Source of the DNA: Nemertoderma westbladi
Taxonomy: Eukaryota > Xenacoelomorpha > Nemertodermatida > Nemertodermatidae
DNA: 38,818 bases
Assembly (NCBI GenBank): GCA_032718475.1
Contig: JAUCBJ010000494.1
Span: 1-38,818 of the forward strand
Direction of reading: 5' to 3'
Positions 12,001 to 23,259 of the stretch are shown piece after piece. The stretch's first letter is position 1. Each line of letters starts with the position of its first letter. Under the pieces are notes generated by a model that saw nothing but the letters and a program-made list of their open reading frames with translations, was not told the origin of the DNA and searched no databases. A program made the translations under genes and the position numbers.

Positions 12001-15000
12001 GCTATAACTCGTTTCCTATAGACCCAGAGAGAAACAGACAGACAGCTATAACTCGTTTCCTATAGACCCAGAGAGAGACAGACAGACAGCTATAACTCGT
12101 TTCCTATAGACCCAGAGAGAGACAGACAGAGGGCTATGACTCGTTTCCTATAGACCCAGAGAGAGACAGACAGACAGCTATAACTCGTTTCCTATAGACC
12201 CAGAGAGAGACAGACAGAGGGCTATGACTCGTTTCCTATAGACCCAGAGAGAGCCAGACAGACAGCTATAACTCATTTCCTATAGACCCAGAGAGAGACA
12301 GACAGAGGGCTATGACTCGTTTCCTATAGACCCATAGAGAGACAGACAGACGGCTATAACTCGTTTCCTATAGACCCAGAGAGAGACAGACAGACGGCTA
12401 TGACTCGTTTCCTATAGACCCAGAGAGAGACAGACAGACGGCTATAACTCGTTTCCTATAGACCCAGAGAGAGACAGACAGACGGCTATGACTCGTTTCC
12501 TATAGACCCAGAGACAGACAGACAGACGGCTATAACTCGTTTCCTATAGACCCAGAGAGAGACAGACAGACAGCTATAACTCGTGTCCTATAGACCCAGA
12601 GAAAGACAGAGGGACGGCTATAACTCGTTTCCTATAGACCCAGAGAGAGACAGACAGACAGATATAACTCGTTTCCTATAGACCCAGAGAGAGACAGACA
12701 GACGGCTATAACTCGTTTCCTATAGACCCAGAGAGAGACGGACAAACGGCTATAACTCGTTTCCTATAGACCCAGAGAGAGACAGACAGACAGCTATAAC
12801 TCGTTTCCTATAGACCCAGAGAGAGACGGACAAACGGCTATAACTCGTTTCCTATAGACCCAGAGAGAAACAGACAGACAGCTATAACTCGTTTCCTATA
12901 GACCCAGAGAGAGACAGACAGACGGCTATAACTCGTTTCCTATAGACCCAGAGAGAAACAGACAGACAGCTATAACTCGTTTCCTATACACCCAGAGAGA
13001 AACAGACAGACAGCTATAACTCGTTTCCTATAGACCCAGAGAGAGACAGACAGACGGCTATAACTCGTTTCCTATAGACCCAGAGAGAGACAGACAGACA
13101 GATATAACTCGTTTCCTATAGACCCAGAGAGAGACAGACAGACGGCTATAACTCGTTTCCTATAGACCCAGAGAGAGACAGACAGACAGATATAACTCGT
13201 TTCCTATAGACCCAGAGAGAGACAGACAGACGGCTATAACTCGTTTCCTATAGACCCAGAGAGAGACAGACAGACGGCTATAACTCGTTTCCTATAGACC
13301 CAGAGAGAGACAGACAGACGGCTATAACTCGTTTCCTATAGACCCAGAGAGAGACAGACAGACAGCTATAACTCGTTTCCTATAGACCCAGAGAAAGACA
13401 GACAGACGGCTATAACTCGTTTCCTATAGACCCATAGAGAGACAGACAGACGGCTATAACTCGTTTCCTATAGACCCAGAGAGAGACAGACAGACGGCTA
13501 TGACTCGTTTCCTATAGACCCAGAGAGAGACAGACAGACGGCTATAACTCGTTTCCTATAGACCCAGAGAGAGACAGACAGACGGCTATGACTCGTTTCC
13601 TATAGACCCAGAGACAGACAGACAGACGGCTATAACTCGTTTCCTATAGACCCAGAGAGAGACAGACAGACAGCTATAACTCGTGTCCTATAGACCCAGA
13701 GAAAGACAGAGGGACGGCTATAACTCGTTTCCTATAGACCCAGAGAGAGACAGACAGACAGATATAACTCGTTTCCTATAGACCCAGATAGAGACAGACA
13801 GACGGCTATAACTCGTTTCCTATAGACCCAGAGAGAGACGGACAAACGGCTATAACTCGTTTCCTATAGACCCAGAGAGAGACAGACAGACAGCTATAAC
13901 TCGTTTCCTATAGACCCAGAGAGAGACGGACAAACGGCTATAACTCGTTTCCTATAGACCCAGAGAGAAACAGACAGACAGCTATAACTCGTTTCCTATA
14001 GACCCAGAGAGAGACAGACAGACGGCTATAACTCGTTTCCTATAGACCCAGAGAGAAACAGACAGACAGCTATAACTCGTTTCCTATAGACCCAGAGAGA
14101 AACAGACAGACAGCTATAACTCGTTTCCTATAGACCCAGAGAGAGACAGACAGACGGCTATAACTCGTTTCCTATAGACCCAGAGAGAGACAGACAGACG
14201 GCTATAACTCGTTTCCTATAGACCCAGAGAGAGACAGACAGACGGCTATAACTCGTTTCCTATAGACCCAGAGAGAGACAGACAGACGGCTATGACTCGT
14301 TTCCTATAGACCCAGAGAGAGACAGACAGACGGCTATAACTCGTTTCCTATAGATCCAGAGAGAGACAGACAGACAGATATAACTCGTTTCCTATAGACC
14401 CAGAGAGAGACAGACAGACAGATATAACTCGTTTCCTATAGACCCAGAGAGAGACGGACAAACGGCTATAACTCGTTTTCTATAGACCCAGAGAGAAACA
14501 GACAGACAGCTATAACTCGTTTCCTATAGACCCATAGAGAGACAGACAGACGGCTATAACTCGTTTCCTATAGACCCAGAGAGAGACAGACAGAGGGCTA
14601 TGACTCGTTTCCTATAGACCCAGAGAGAGACAGACAGACGGCTATAACTCGTTTCCGATAGACCCAGAGAGAGACAGACAGACGGCTATGACTCGTTTCC
14701 TATAGACCCAGAGACAGACAGACAGACGGCTATAACTCGTTTCCTATAGACCCAGAGAGAGACAGACAGACAGCTATAACTCGTTTCCTATAGACCCAGA
14801 GAGAGAGACAGACAGACGGCTATGACTCGTTTCCTATAGACCCAGAGAGAGACAGACAGACGGCTATAACTCGTTTCCTATAGACCCAGAGAGAGACAGA
14901 CAGACGGCTATAACTCGTTTTCTATAGACCCAGAGAGAAACAGACAGACAGCTATAACTCGTTTCCTATAGACCCATAGAGAGACAGACAGACGGCTATA

Positions 15001-17957
15001 ACTCGTTTCCTATAGACCCAGAGAGAGACAGACAGACGGCTATGACTCGTTTCCTATAGACCCAGAGAGAGACAGACAGACGGCTATAACTCGTTTCCTA
15101 TAGACCCAGAGAGAGACAGACAGACGGCTATGACTCGTTTCCTATAGACCCAGAGACAGACAGACAGACGGCTATAACTCGTTTCCTATAGACCCAGAGA
15201 GAGACAGACAGACAGCTATAACTCGTGTCCTATAGACCCAGAGAAAGACAGAGGGACGGCTATAACTCGTTTCCTATAGACCCAGAGAGAGACAGGCAGA
15301 CGGCTATAACTCGTTTCCTATAGAACCAGAGAGAGACAGACAGACGGCTATAACTCGTTTCCTATAGACCCAGAGAGAGACAGACAGACAGATATAACTC
15401 GTTTCCTATAGACCCAGAGAGAGACAGACAGACAGATATAACTCGTTTCCTATAGACCCAGAGAGAGACGGACAAACGGCTATAACTCGTTTCCTATAGA
15501 CCCAGAGAGAAACAGACAGACAGCTATAACTCGTTTCCTATAGACCCAGAGAGAGACGGACAAACGGCTATAACTCGTTTCCTATAGACCCAGAGAGAAA
15601 CAGACAGACAGCTATAACTCGTTTCCTATAGACCCAGAGAGAGACATACAGACGGCTATAACTCGTTTCCTATAGACCCAGAGAGAAACAGACAGACAGC
15701 TATAACTCGTTTCCTATAGACCCAGAGAGAGACAGACAGACGGCTATAACTCGTTTCCTATAGACCCAGAGAGAGACAGACAGACAGATATAACTCGTTT
15801 CCTATAGACCCAGAGAGAGAGAGACAGACGGCTATAACTCGTTTCCTATAGACCCAGAGAGAGACAGACAGACAGCTATAACTCGTTTCCTATAGACCCA
15901 GAGAGAGACAGACAGACGGCTATAACTCGTTTCCTATAGACCCAGAGAGAGACAGACAGACGGCTATAACTCGTTTCCTATAGACCCAGAGAGAGACAGA
16001 CAGACAGATATAACTCGTTTCCTATAGACCCAGAGAGAGAGAGACAGACGGCTATAACTCGTTTCCTATAGACCCAGAGAGAGACGGACAAACGGCTATA
16101 ACTCGTTTCCTATAGACCCAGAGAGAGACAGACAGACAGATATAACTCGTTTCCTATAGACCCAGAGAGAAACAGACAGACAGCTATAACTCGTTTCCTA
16201 TAGACCCAGAGAGAGACAGACAGACGGCTATAACTCGTTTCCTATAGACCCAGAGAGAAACAGACAGACAGCTATAACTCGTTTCCTATAGACCCAGAGA
16301 GAGACAGACAGACGGCTATAACTCGTTTCCTATAGACCCAGAGAGAGACAGACAGACGGCTATAACTCGTTTCCTATAGACGCAGAGAGAGACAGACAGA
16401 CAGCTATAACTCGTTTCCTATAGACCCAGAGAGAGACAGACAGACAGCTATAACTCGTTTCCTATAGACCCAGAGAGAGACAGACAGACAGATATAACTC
16501 GTTTCCTATAGACCCAGAGAGAGAGAGACAGACGGCTATAACTCGTTTCCTATAGACCCAGAGAGAGACGGACAAACGGCTATAACTCGTTTCCTATAGA
16601 CCCAGAGAGAGACAGACAGACAGATATAACTCGTTTCCTATAGACCCAGAGAGAGACAGACAGACAGATATAACTCGTTTCCTATAGACCCAGAGAGAGA
16701 CGGACAAACGGCTATAACTCGTTTCCTATAGACCCAGAGAGAGACATACAGACAGCTATAACTCGTTTCCTATAGACCCAGAGAGAGACAGACAGACGGC
16801 TATAACTCGTTTCCTATAGACCCAGAGAGAGACACACAGACAGCTATAACTCGTTTCCTATAGACCCAGAGAGAGACAGACAGACGGCTATAACTCGTTT
16901 TCTATAGACCCAGAGAGAGACGGACAGACGGCTATAACTCGTTTCCTATAGACCCAGAGAGAGACAGACAGACAGCTATAACTCGTTTTCTATAGACCCA
17001 GAGAGAGACAGACAGACGGCTATAACTCGTTTCCTATAGACCCAGAGAGACAGACAGACAGCTATAACTCGTTTCCTATAGACCCAGAGAGACAGACAGA
17101 GGCTATAACTCGTTTCCTATAGACCCAGAGAGAGCCAGACAGACAGCTATAACTCGTTTCCTATAGACCCAGAGAGAGACAGACAGACGGCTATAACTCG
17201 TTTCCTATAGACCCAGAGAGAGACAGACAGACGGCTATAACTCGTTTCCTATAGACCCAGAGAGAGACAGACAGACAGCTATAACTCGTTTCCTATAGAC
17301 CCAGATAGAGACAGACAGACGGCTATAACTCGTTTCCTATAGACCCAGAGAGAGACAGACAGACGGCTATAACTCGTTTCCTATAGACCCAGAGAGAGAG
17401 ACACACAGACGGCTATAACTCGTTTCCTATAGACCCAGAGAGAGAGACACACAGACAGCTATAACTCGTTTCCTATTGACCCAGAGAGAGACAGACAGAC
17501 GGCTATAACTCGTTTCCTATAGACCCAGAGAGAGACAGACAGACGGCTATAACTCGTTTCCTATAGACCCAGAGAGAGACAGACAGACAGCTATAACTCG
17601 TTTCCTATAGACCCAGAGAGAGACAGACAGACGGCTATAACTCGTTTCCTATAGACCCAGAGAGAGACAGACAGACGGCTATAACTCGTTTCCTATAGAC
17701 CCAGAGAGAGACAGACAAACGGCTATAACTCGTTTCCTATAGACCCAGAGAGAGACAGACAGACAGCTATAACTCGTTTCCTATAGACCCAGAGAGAGAC
17801 AGACAGACGGCTATAACTCGTTTCCTATAGACCCAGAGAGAGACAGACAGACGGCTATAACTCGTTTCCTATAGACCCAGAGAGAGACAGACAGACAGCT
17901 ATAACTCGTTTCCTATTGACCCAGAGAGAGACAGACAGACGGCTATAACTCGTTTCC
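9033..17957. repeat. 44-bp satellite, about 203 units, with higher-order blocks
   Basis: The unit joins ctataactcgtttcctatag, acccagagagagacag and acagacgg. Common variants are cggctatgactcg, cagctataactcg, cagatataactcg, ggacaaacgg, cccatagagag, and a marked pair cgtgtcc then agagggacgg. The cgtgtcc marker falls at about 9811, 10426, 11306, 12582, 13682 and 15224, spaced by roughly whole numbers of units (14, 20, 29, 25, 35), with the same flanking variants in the same order. This shows block duplication. The array is GA/GACA-rich on the plus strand and CT-rich on the USP9X sense strand. The period is not a multiple of three and no coding is supported. Confidence 0.98.
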
Positions 17958-18195
17958 GGATGATTACGGAGAATGTTTACGGATGTTTACAGATGTTTAC
18001 GGAGAATGAGGCGATGTTTACGGAGAATGAGGCGATGTTTACGGAGAATGAGGCGATGTTTACGGAGAATGAGGCGATGTTTACGGAGAATGAGGCGATG
18101 TTTACGGAGAATGAGGCGATGTTTACGGAGAATGAGGCGATGTTTACGGAGAATGAGGCGATGTTTACGGAGAATGAGGCGATGTTTACGGAGAA
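17958..18195. repeat. 21-bp satellite, nine exact units plus edges
   Basis: The unit gatgtttacggagaatgagg plus c repeats nine times from 17992 to 18180, with diverged starts at 17958-17991 and a partial unit to 18195. It begins directly after the final tataactcgtttcc of the 44-bp array, without spacer. Because 21 is a multiple of three, it gives an open frame repeating MFTENEA (17960-18256); I regard this as a by-product of the repeat. Confidence 0.95.
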
Positions 18196-18311
18196 AGTAT
18201 CTGAAAGTTTAAGAAAAATGTATCGGAAAGAAGCACTTTTTTGTCACAAATTATAATTGAATGAAATTCAATAATTATTCTGTCTGAGTGAGTTAAGTTA
18301 AAATACAAACT

Positions 18312-18440
18312 ATAAACTAGTGTTGAAACGGGATCAGACCTTTCGGGATTTCCGGGATCGGGATCGGGATTATCACTCTCGGGATCCCGTTTTTCGGGAT
18401 CGGGATTCCAGTGCGGGATTTGGGTGACACTCAGAAATCT
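18312..18440. mobile_element. hAT-like MITE fragment with cgggat repeats
   Basis: The sequence tagtgttgaaacgggatcag leads into many copies of cgggat and gggatc in both orientations. Start motifs of this sort followed by degenerate gggatc stretches are seen in short hAT-derived elements of animals (family knowledge). The opposite end and an 8-bp target duplication were not found. Confidence 0.35.
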
Positions 18441-18452
18441 GGGGATATTCAA

Positions 18453-18728
18453 TGAGATGTTATTTAATTAATGAACTAAAAGGCCGAACAAAGCAAAAAA
18501 AGTATCCTTATCCTGTAGACGATGAAAAGGGTAGAACTTGGTCGCAAAGATTAAAAATAATATCCGATGGATAGTTCGCAAACAAAAGTAACATGAATCA
18601 CTTTGGTAAGAATACCACGACACTATAACCTGCTCCTTTCCTTAAATTAATTGATAATATAATACGACCTTAACAATATTCGAACGACTATTTAACACCA
18701 CTAGAAATATAAAGGTTTATCCCATTAC
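18453..18728. other. intronic sequence, no gene seen
   Basis: AT-rich unique sequence between the cgggat repeat region and the donor site of the 18729-18960 exon. Nothing else was recognised. Confidence 0.6.
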
Positions 18729-18960
18729 CTATTAAATCCATATCCTTGAGACAGTAACCCCTCCTCTTAGCGTCGAGTCTCCCTTCCCTTAGGTTGACCG
18801 CCTTGTAGAACCGCTCGAAGCACTGCATCCCCTTGTCTGTCAGCAATGTCGGGTCCAACTGCATTATATTACCCTCAAAGAATTCCCGGTTAATATCCGG
18901 ATCTAAATCGGGTTCGTCGCCCATTAACTTCGAGAACCACTTAAAACAAGCCTCTCTGTC
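18729..18960 (-). CDS. USP9X: USP9X ortholog, internal exon (third in window)
   Basis: This exon reads on the minus strand from 18960 down. It starts [20 protein letters not shown] and ends [13 protein letters not shown] plus one base of a glycine codon. It matches the helical N-terminal region of USP9X/fat facets, the large ubiquitin-specific protease that removes ubiquitin from many substrates. The acceptor is ttaattcag at 18961 and the donor is gtaatggg from 18728. Length is 232 bp: incoming phase 0, which agrees with the previous exon, and outgoing phase 1. The catalytic peptidase domain lies further downstream in the protein, outside this window. No lesion is seen. The next exon is beyond the left edge, so the following intron exceeds 18.7 kb. 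Confidence 0.93.
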
Positions 18961-19406
18961 CTGAATTAACGGAATTAATATTAGTTAATAACTATAACTA
19001 TTTAGTTATTATAATTAATATTTAGTGATACCATATTAAGTAATGCCCCGTATTATACACTACAAAGTCAGACAAAAATACATTTAATTAGTATGTAATT
19101 TAAATTAAACAGGACGTTGGTGAATAGTTGCAACATCTCAATGCCAAGACCCAGCATCACCCTGCAGAGAGACGCCACCTGAAGAACCTGCAACCTGGAC
19201 ACAACCTTGCAGGTTACAGTGGAAAATAATTATAAACAAATTAATAAATTAAAATTAAGGGTCCCAGTTTCATTGTTGTTAGTAATACGGTTGTCGGATT
19301 TCTGTGGCGGTTGTCAGCGTATCAATTAGACCCGATTTTGTCTATTTTTCACGTTTTGACTCAATAAACCACACAAAGTAGAAATTCGATATTTGGTATT
19401 AATTAC
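18961..19406 (-). other. short USP9X intron (446 bp)
   Basis: It has a GT donor (gtaatt at 19406-19401) and an AG acceptor (18962-18961). It is AT-rich with a near-palindromic attaatattagttaat stretch close to the acceptor. A small hairpin (aacctgcaa with ttgcaggtt) lies around 19186-19212. No exon-like frame is visible inside. Confidence 0.85.
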
Positions 19407-19988
19407 CTGTAGGAACAACGATTGCTCGGCTAAGCAGTTCCAGATCTCTTTAGCCTGCGGCGAACACAACCAGAGCTGGCCGTCTTTAAGAAGGAACCGG
19501 AGTATTCCCAGACGTTCCTGGACCTCCTCTGTGTGACTATAACGCGAGAATGGAGCAGTAGAGTCAGCCGTAAAGGAAGCTTCCGAGAGTTTCAGACGTC
19601 TCGCTTTATCCATGTAGTTGGAGAGATTCTTAGCGACTACAGTAACTAGTCCGTGAGTCTGCTGTAGTTGGCTGATGACATCGTGTCTGTACAGTATGTG
19701 GGGGCTGCCTCTATGGGGAGTGGACTGGGGTTGAACCGCGGCCGCTAGACCTTGGGGGGCCTCCCCGAACAGCTCGCAGATTCCCCGGATCTGTCGCAGG
19801 GCGGGGATCACCCAGGACTCGTTGGCGACGAGCTCCTCGATGAACCGGGTGATCCAGTCGAGTTTCTGTTGGTCTCGGTCCTGCGAACAGGAGTAGTCGA
19901 GGATCTTTATGTGGGCGTTGAGCGCCGCGTCCATAATGTCGTTAGGGGCGTCGTCCGAGTGGGCGAGGTTCCAGAGCAGACCGAGAAC
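19407..19988 (-). CDS. USP9X: USP9X ortholog, internal exon (second in window)
   Basis: Minus strand, 582 bp, 194 codons, phase 0 at both ends. It opens [20 protein letters not shown] and contains [31 protein letters not shown], the [20 protein letters not shown] segment, [20 protein letters not shown] and [20 protein letters not shown], ending SLFLQ before donor gtaatt. All are near-verbatim blocks of vertebrate USP9X as I remember it, so orthology is strong. This is the scaffold region before the ubiquitin-like and peptidase domains. The acceptor is gcccctcag at 19989. The segment around [15 protein letters not shown] is less conserved. GC content is well above the flanking introns. The ATG at 19934 is internal and not a start. 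Confidence 0.95.
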
Positions 19989-20019
19989 CTGAGGGGCGGA
20001 GATAATCAGCGGGCTTAAT

Positions 20020-20600
20020 GGGAATTATTAGTTAAATGTTTGTGTGAATTGGTGGTTTTATATAAAATATAAACAATTAGTCCGGCAGCAGAGTGATCGC
20101 AATACCGAATACTAATCGATATTAGAGAGGGTGTCGCTCTCTCAGCTTTGAGTTTCATTCAATAATCATTGGCCAGGACAGGGAGACAGGTATATTTAGC
20201 CTGGGTATTATTATTGTTTGTTGTTTCTATAGTAACTTAACAGTTAACAATAATTCAATATTCTGGAACTTACACAACTAGAAACACTTGCGCTCTGATA
20301 TTGCGGTTTTCACTCTGACCATAACGACTATATTCTGATTATTGACAGCTGAACTTCGTCATTGACAAATAATGATGAAAAAACGATGCAAATAAACTTA
20401 ATATTAAAAAGACAAACTAAATAGAAATATTGATTCATGGAATTTATCGCTCTCAAAGTTTTTAGCCAATAATTCAAATTGCTCATTTTACCCGTTACCA
20501 TGGCAAAGAGATTGTAATCAAATACATTTATAATTCTTGGTTGTATGGCGTATTCGTGTTAGTCACTAAAATGGGGAGGTTTTAAAACCGAAATCAGTAA
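20020..20600. other. intronic sequence, no gene seen
   Basis: Unique AT-rich sequence upstream of the 19407-19988 exon. I see no open frame, repeat or RNA gene in it. Confidence 0.6.
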
Positions 20601-20609
20601 TAACTATTT

Positions 20610-20748
20610 ACATACTTGTGTGTAAAGTAGCACTTTACAGTGTGATGATCCGAGTGGCTTTGTTACACGAACGAACGTTAGTGAGTGAGTGAAAATAAAG
20701 CCACGAGGATCAGAACACTGTAAAGTACTTTGCAACAAGTATGTATGT
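20610..20748. repeat. MITE-like foldback with about 52-bp imperfect arms
   Basis: The left arm 20610-20661 (acatacttgtgtgtaaagta to gtggcttt) is inverted in 20697-20748 (aaagccacgaggatcag to gtatgtatgt), with cactttacagtg in the middle of both. The loop is about 35 bp and includes gtgagtgagtg. No clear target duplication. Confidence 0.85.
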
Positions 20749-20976
20749 AGTTTTATTCCAAAATTGTAACATTACGAAATGTTTGTACATATTACATAGA
20801 ATACTGATAGAAACTGCACAAATTATATTAGTTGCTGTATAAATAAATGTATAAATGACATAAATTATGTTATAAATAAGTTAGCTTATATTTATTGTGG
20901 CGTTTGGAGCCATGTTATAATAATATAGCTAGGCCCTACTGGTTATTAATAGCTATACCCCGCCTACCGGTAGGTA

Positions 20977-21064
20977 ATTGTTTACGTGGTATCCAATGAC
21001 GGCGTTAAGTAATTTCCCCTTAGTGGACATTACTTATCGTCGTCATGGTTACCACGTAAACAAT
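20977..21064. repeat. tight hairpin element with 36-37-bp arms
   Basis: attgtttacgtggtatcc to taagtaat (20977-21013) is inverted as attacttatcg to ccacgtaaacaat (21029-21064) around a 15-base loop. A perfect 12-bp palindrome, cctaccggtagg, lies just upstream at 20963-20974. It is a MITE-like or cruciform-forming sequence. Confidence 0.85.
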
Positions 21065-21539
21065 AACACCAAATACAATACTAAATGTACGCAGGCCAAT
21101 ACAATGCTGTAATGTCCTCTAAAGATGTAAAGTGCTAAATAACAACTCGTTGTTTAATACTGGAATAGAAGAAGTAAAAAATAAAAGAAAAGAAAAAATC
21201 AGAAATCTGAAAAAGCAATATGTTCCAAGAGATGGTGAAGATACTTGAGTTACAATTACAGTTACAATGAATATGTTTATTGTAAATCATATTTTAGGAT
21301 TTATTATGGGGTCTGGGACTTTGTGGCCCTCCATAAAGAATGTATGTTTGTCATATACATATCAAAAGAAAGAACAAAAATAAGTTACGTAATGAAGGGA
21401 GGCTTTAATGGTCAAGATTATGATGGGGGCCCAGATCTGGAATAAGCCGCGGGTCATCAATGGAAGAATGGTGGTATTGCTTGAAGAGATCTATGTCCTC
21501 TAAGACATATGCCTGCTGATCTAACCAGACTAAATGAAA
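21065..21539. other. intronic sequence, no gene recognised
   Basis: AT-rich sequence. A plus-strand open frame at 21245-21445 has no recognisable motif and is probably chance. Part of it may be decayed 3' sequence of the adjacent minus-strand LINE. Confidence 0.5.
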
Positions 21540-23259
21540 TCCTGTATCGAAGCGTCCCCAAAACCCCCTTGCCGAAATATCCAGACGAGCTACACTGGAT
21601 GTATTAGCTGACCATCGGAATGGGACCTCATCCTTTAGGTTGCAGTTTTGGCTCCAATGCTACATCCGTACACACCTCATGCAAGAGATTGGCCAGCAGA
21701 TCGCGAACTTAATTGTGGCGTAATGCGATAAAGCCGCCTTTCTTGCAAGATAGATCATGGTCGGGTGTAAAAGAAGCAGAACAGACACAGGAGGAAGGCA
21801 TGCCAAATATAGGGAGGTTGTATCTTAGAGCGATTGCATCTCGAAAATCGGATTTATTTAGGGCAAAACCTTCACACTCTAATGGAAGAGCGGTCAACCA
21901 TGATGAAGTGCCAGGGCGCGATGCGTGGTCAAGAGCACGTGCCATTAGTGAATCACAAGAGTCCTTGATGATGGCTGCTTTGGTGTTCCACTGCTGTATA
22001 GTTCTGGTTCGAACTGCCGAAGTTATGGCTTTCTGAGCCTCTGATGATGAGTGTTCAAGGAACATACTCCGTTTTTGTATACATGTTTTGTGCTGTTTAG
22101 TTACAACACAAGAGTTATCAAATTGAAGAGCTGGAGAAAAAGTAGGATTTGTAATCCCGAGACCACCATCGCGCACTGGAAGATCTAGTATGTCCCTAAC
22201 GCCTGAGTCCACTGAGTCACAAAGGGAACCAAACATAGATGGGATCAATCGCTTAATTAAAGAATAAATCTTCAACTGGTCCAAATAGATCATCATCACC
22301 TTTGTAGCAGCGCAGGAAGAATGTCCATCTAGAACTCAGGCCATGTGTAAACGAGTCATATGCAGCATGTGGCTATTTCTACCAGCTTCTCAATCTGATC
22401 ACACCAACCTGCAATCTTAGTCTTAGCAAACCTTGTAGAGAAATCTTGTGTTCCTATGACAGTACCTAGAAGACGCTGGCCATGGTCTGTAATTTGCACC
22501 TTCACTTCCTTCCATATCTCCTCTGCTGCTTCCATTAAACCCGGTTTTACTATAAGCCAAGACAGTAGTCTTATAACAAGCCTTATAAGCTTAGCTACTA
22601 GAAGCTTTAAGCCAAGATATAGTCCCACCACTACCGAAGCTCCAACAACTTACAAATACCATTTGCATCAACTGCATACCATACTGAATTTGCCTTGGTG
22701 GGATGGTGATATATCAGTAGGGTCACTGAAATACCATACCAGCCACAAATTGTGGCTGGTATGCCACTGAAACTGAAATGCCATTGAAATTGAAATTGAA
22801 ATTGGTATGTTACCAAATGGTAATGTCAAATACCAAAGCAATTGTGCCACAAAATAGTTGAATCCTTTTCCGGTATGTGTTTATCAGGTATGTTGATAAA
22901 GCTGGACACAAAATTCTGACATTATGTAAGGCCACTGATCTGTTCAGGAGGTTGAACGCATTTGTAGCATCTAAAATTAAGACGGCTCCACATTCACTGT
23001 TATCCCAAAATCTTCAGTTAGTGCAAGGATCGCAGATTCAACTCCAGCAGGATGTCCTTCTACTGCAGCTTGCTTGAATTCATCCCTAATGGCCCCTACT
23101 ACAGTTTTACCAACCAGCCGTTTCAGACTCTCCCCAACACCTATTGGTTGCACTCCCGGATTTTTATTAAGGGGGATAAGCTTTGATGCGACCAGAGCCT
23201 CGATCGATAGTGGGTCAATGGCTTCAGTAGCTAAGCGTTGAGCAACTCCTGCAATTGAG
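21540..23259 (-). pseudogene. RT and C-terminal part of a broken non-LTR retrotransposon
   Basis: Read on the minus strand in pieces. Before the first frameshift are LIPLNKNPGVQPIGVGESLK and AGVESAILALTEDFG (23259 to about 22983). After the shift comes RT motif A, VLILDATNAFNLLNRSVALH, and LINTYR (to about 22860). The motif C region reads SVWYAVDANG (near 22690-22660) where the family has YADD, so a catalytic aspartate is lost. The expected TTQGDP motif B is missing and replaced by palindromic low-complexity sequence. Then RLLGTVIGTQDF (22631-22356), LPVRDGGLGITNP, SWLTALPLECEGFALN and a CVCSASFTPDHDLSCKKGG zinc-knuckle-like motif (22299-21709). After a stop, ARLDISARGFW suggests the start of a restriction-like endonuclease domain. 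I recognise the family from marine invertebrates but cannot name the clade. Confidence 0.85.
22736..22762. repeat. perfect palindrome inside the LINE remnant
   Basis: ataccagccacaa and ttgtggctggtat are perfect 13-base inverted arms around one base. They lie where RT motif B should be, next to a run of gaaattgaaattgaaat. It looks like an insertion or local rearrangement in the dead element. Confidence 0.8.

Noticed and set aside
17960-18256. MFTENEA repeat protein
   Set aside because: It starts at a 21-bp satellite and ends just after it; two frames are open at once, and there are no conserved flanks.
21245-21445. Small plus-strand gene
   Set aside because: Tyr-rich, AT-driven sequence without motif, beside a dead LINE; no support.
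22736-22762. Rho-independent terminator
   Set aside because: A perfect hairpin, but in an animal intron inside a dead LINE and without a U-tract; a bacterial terminator makes no sense here.
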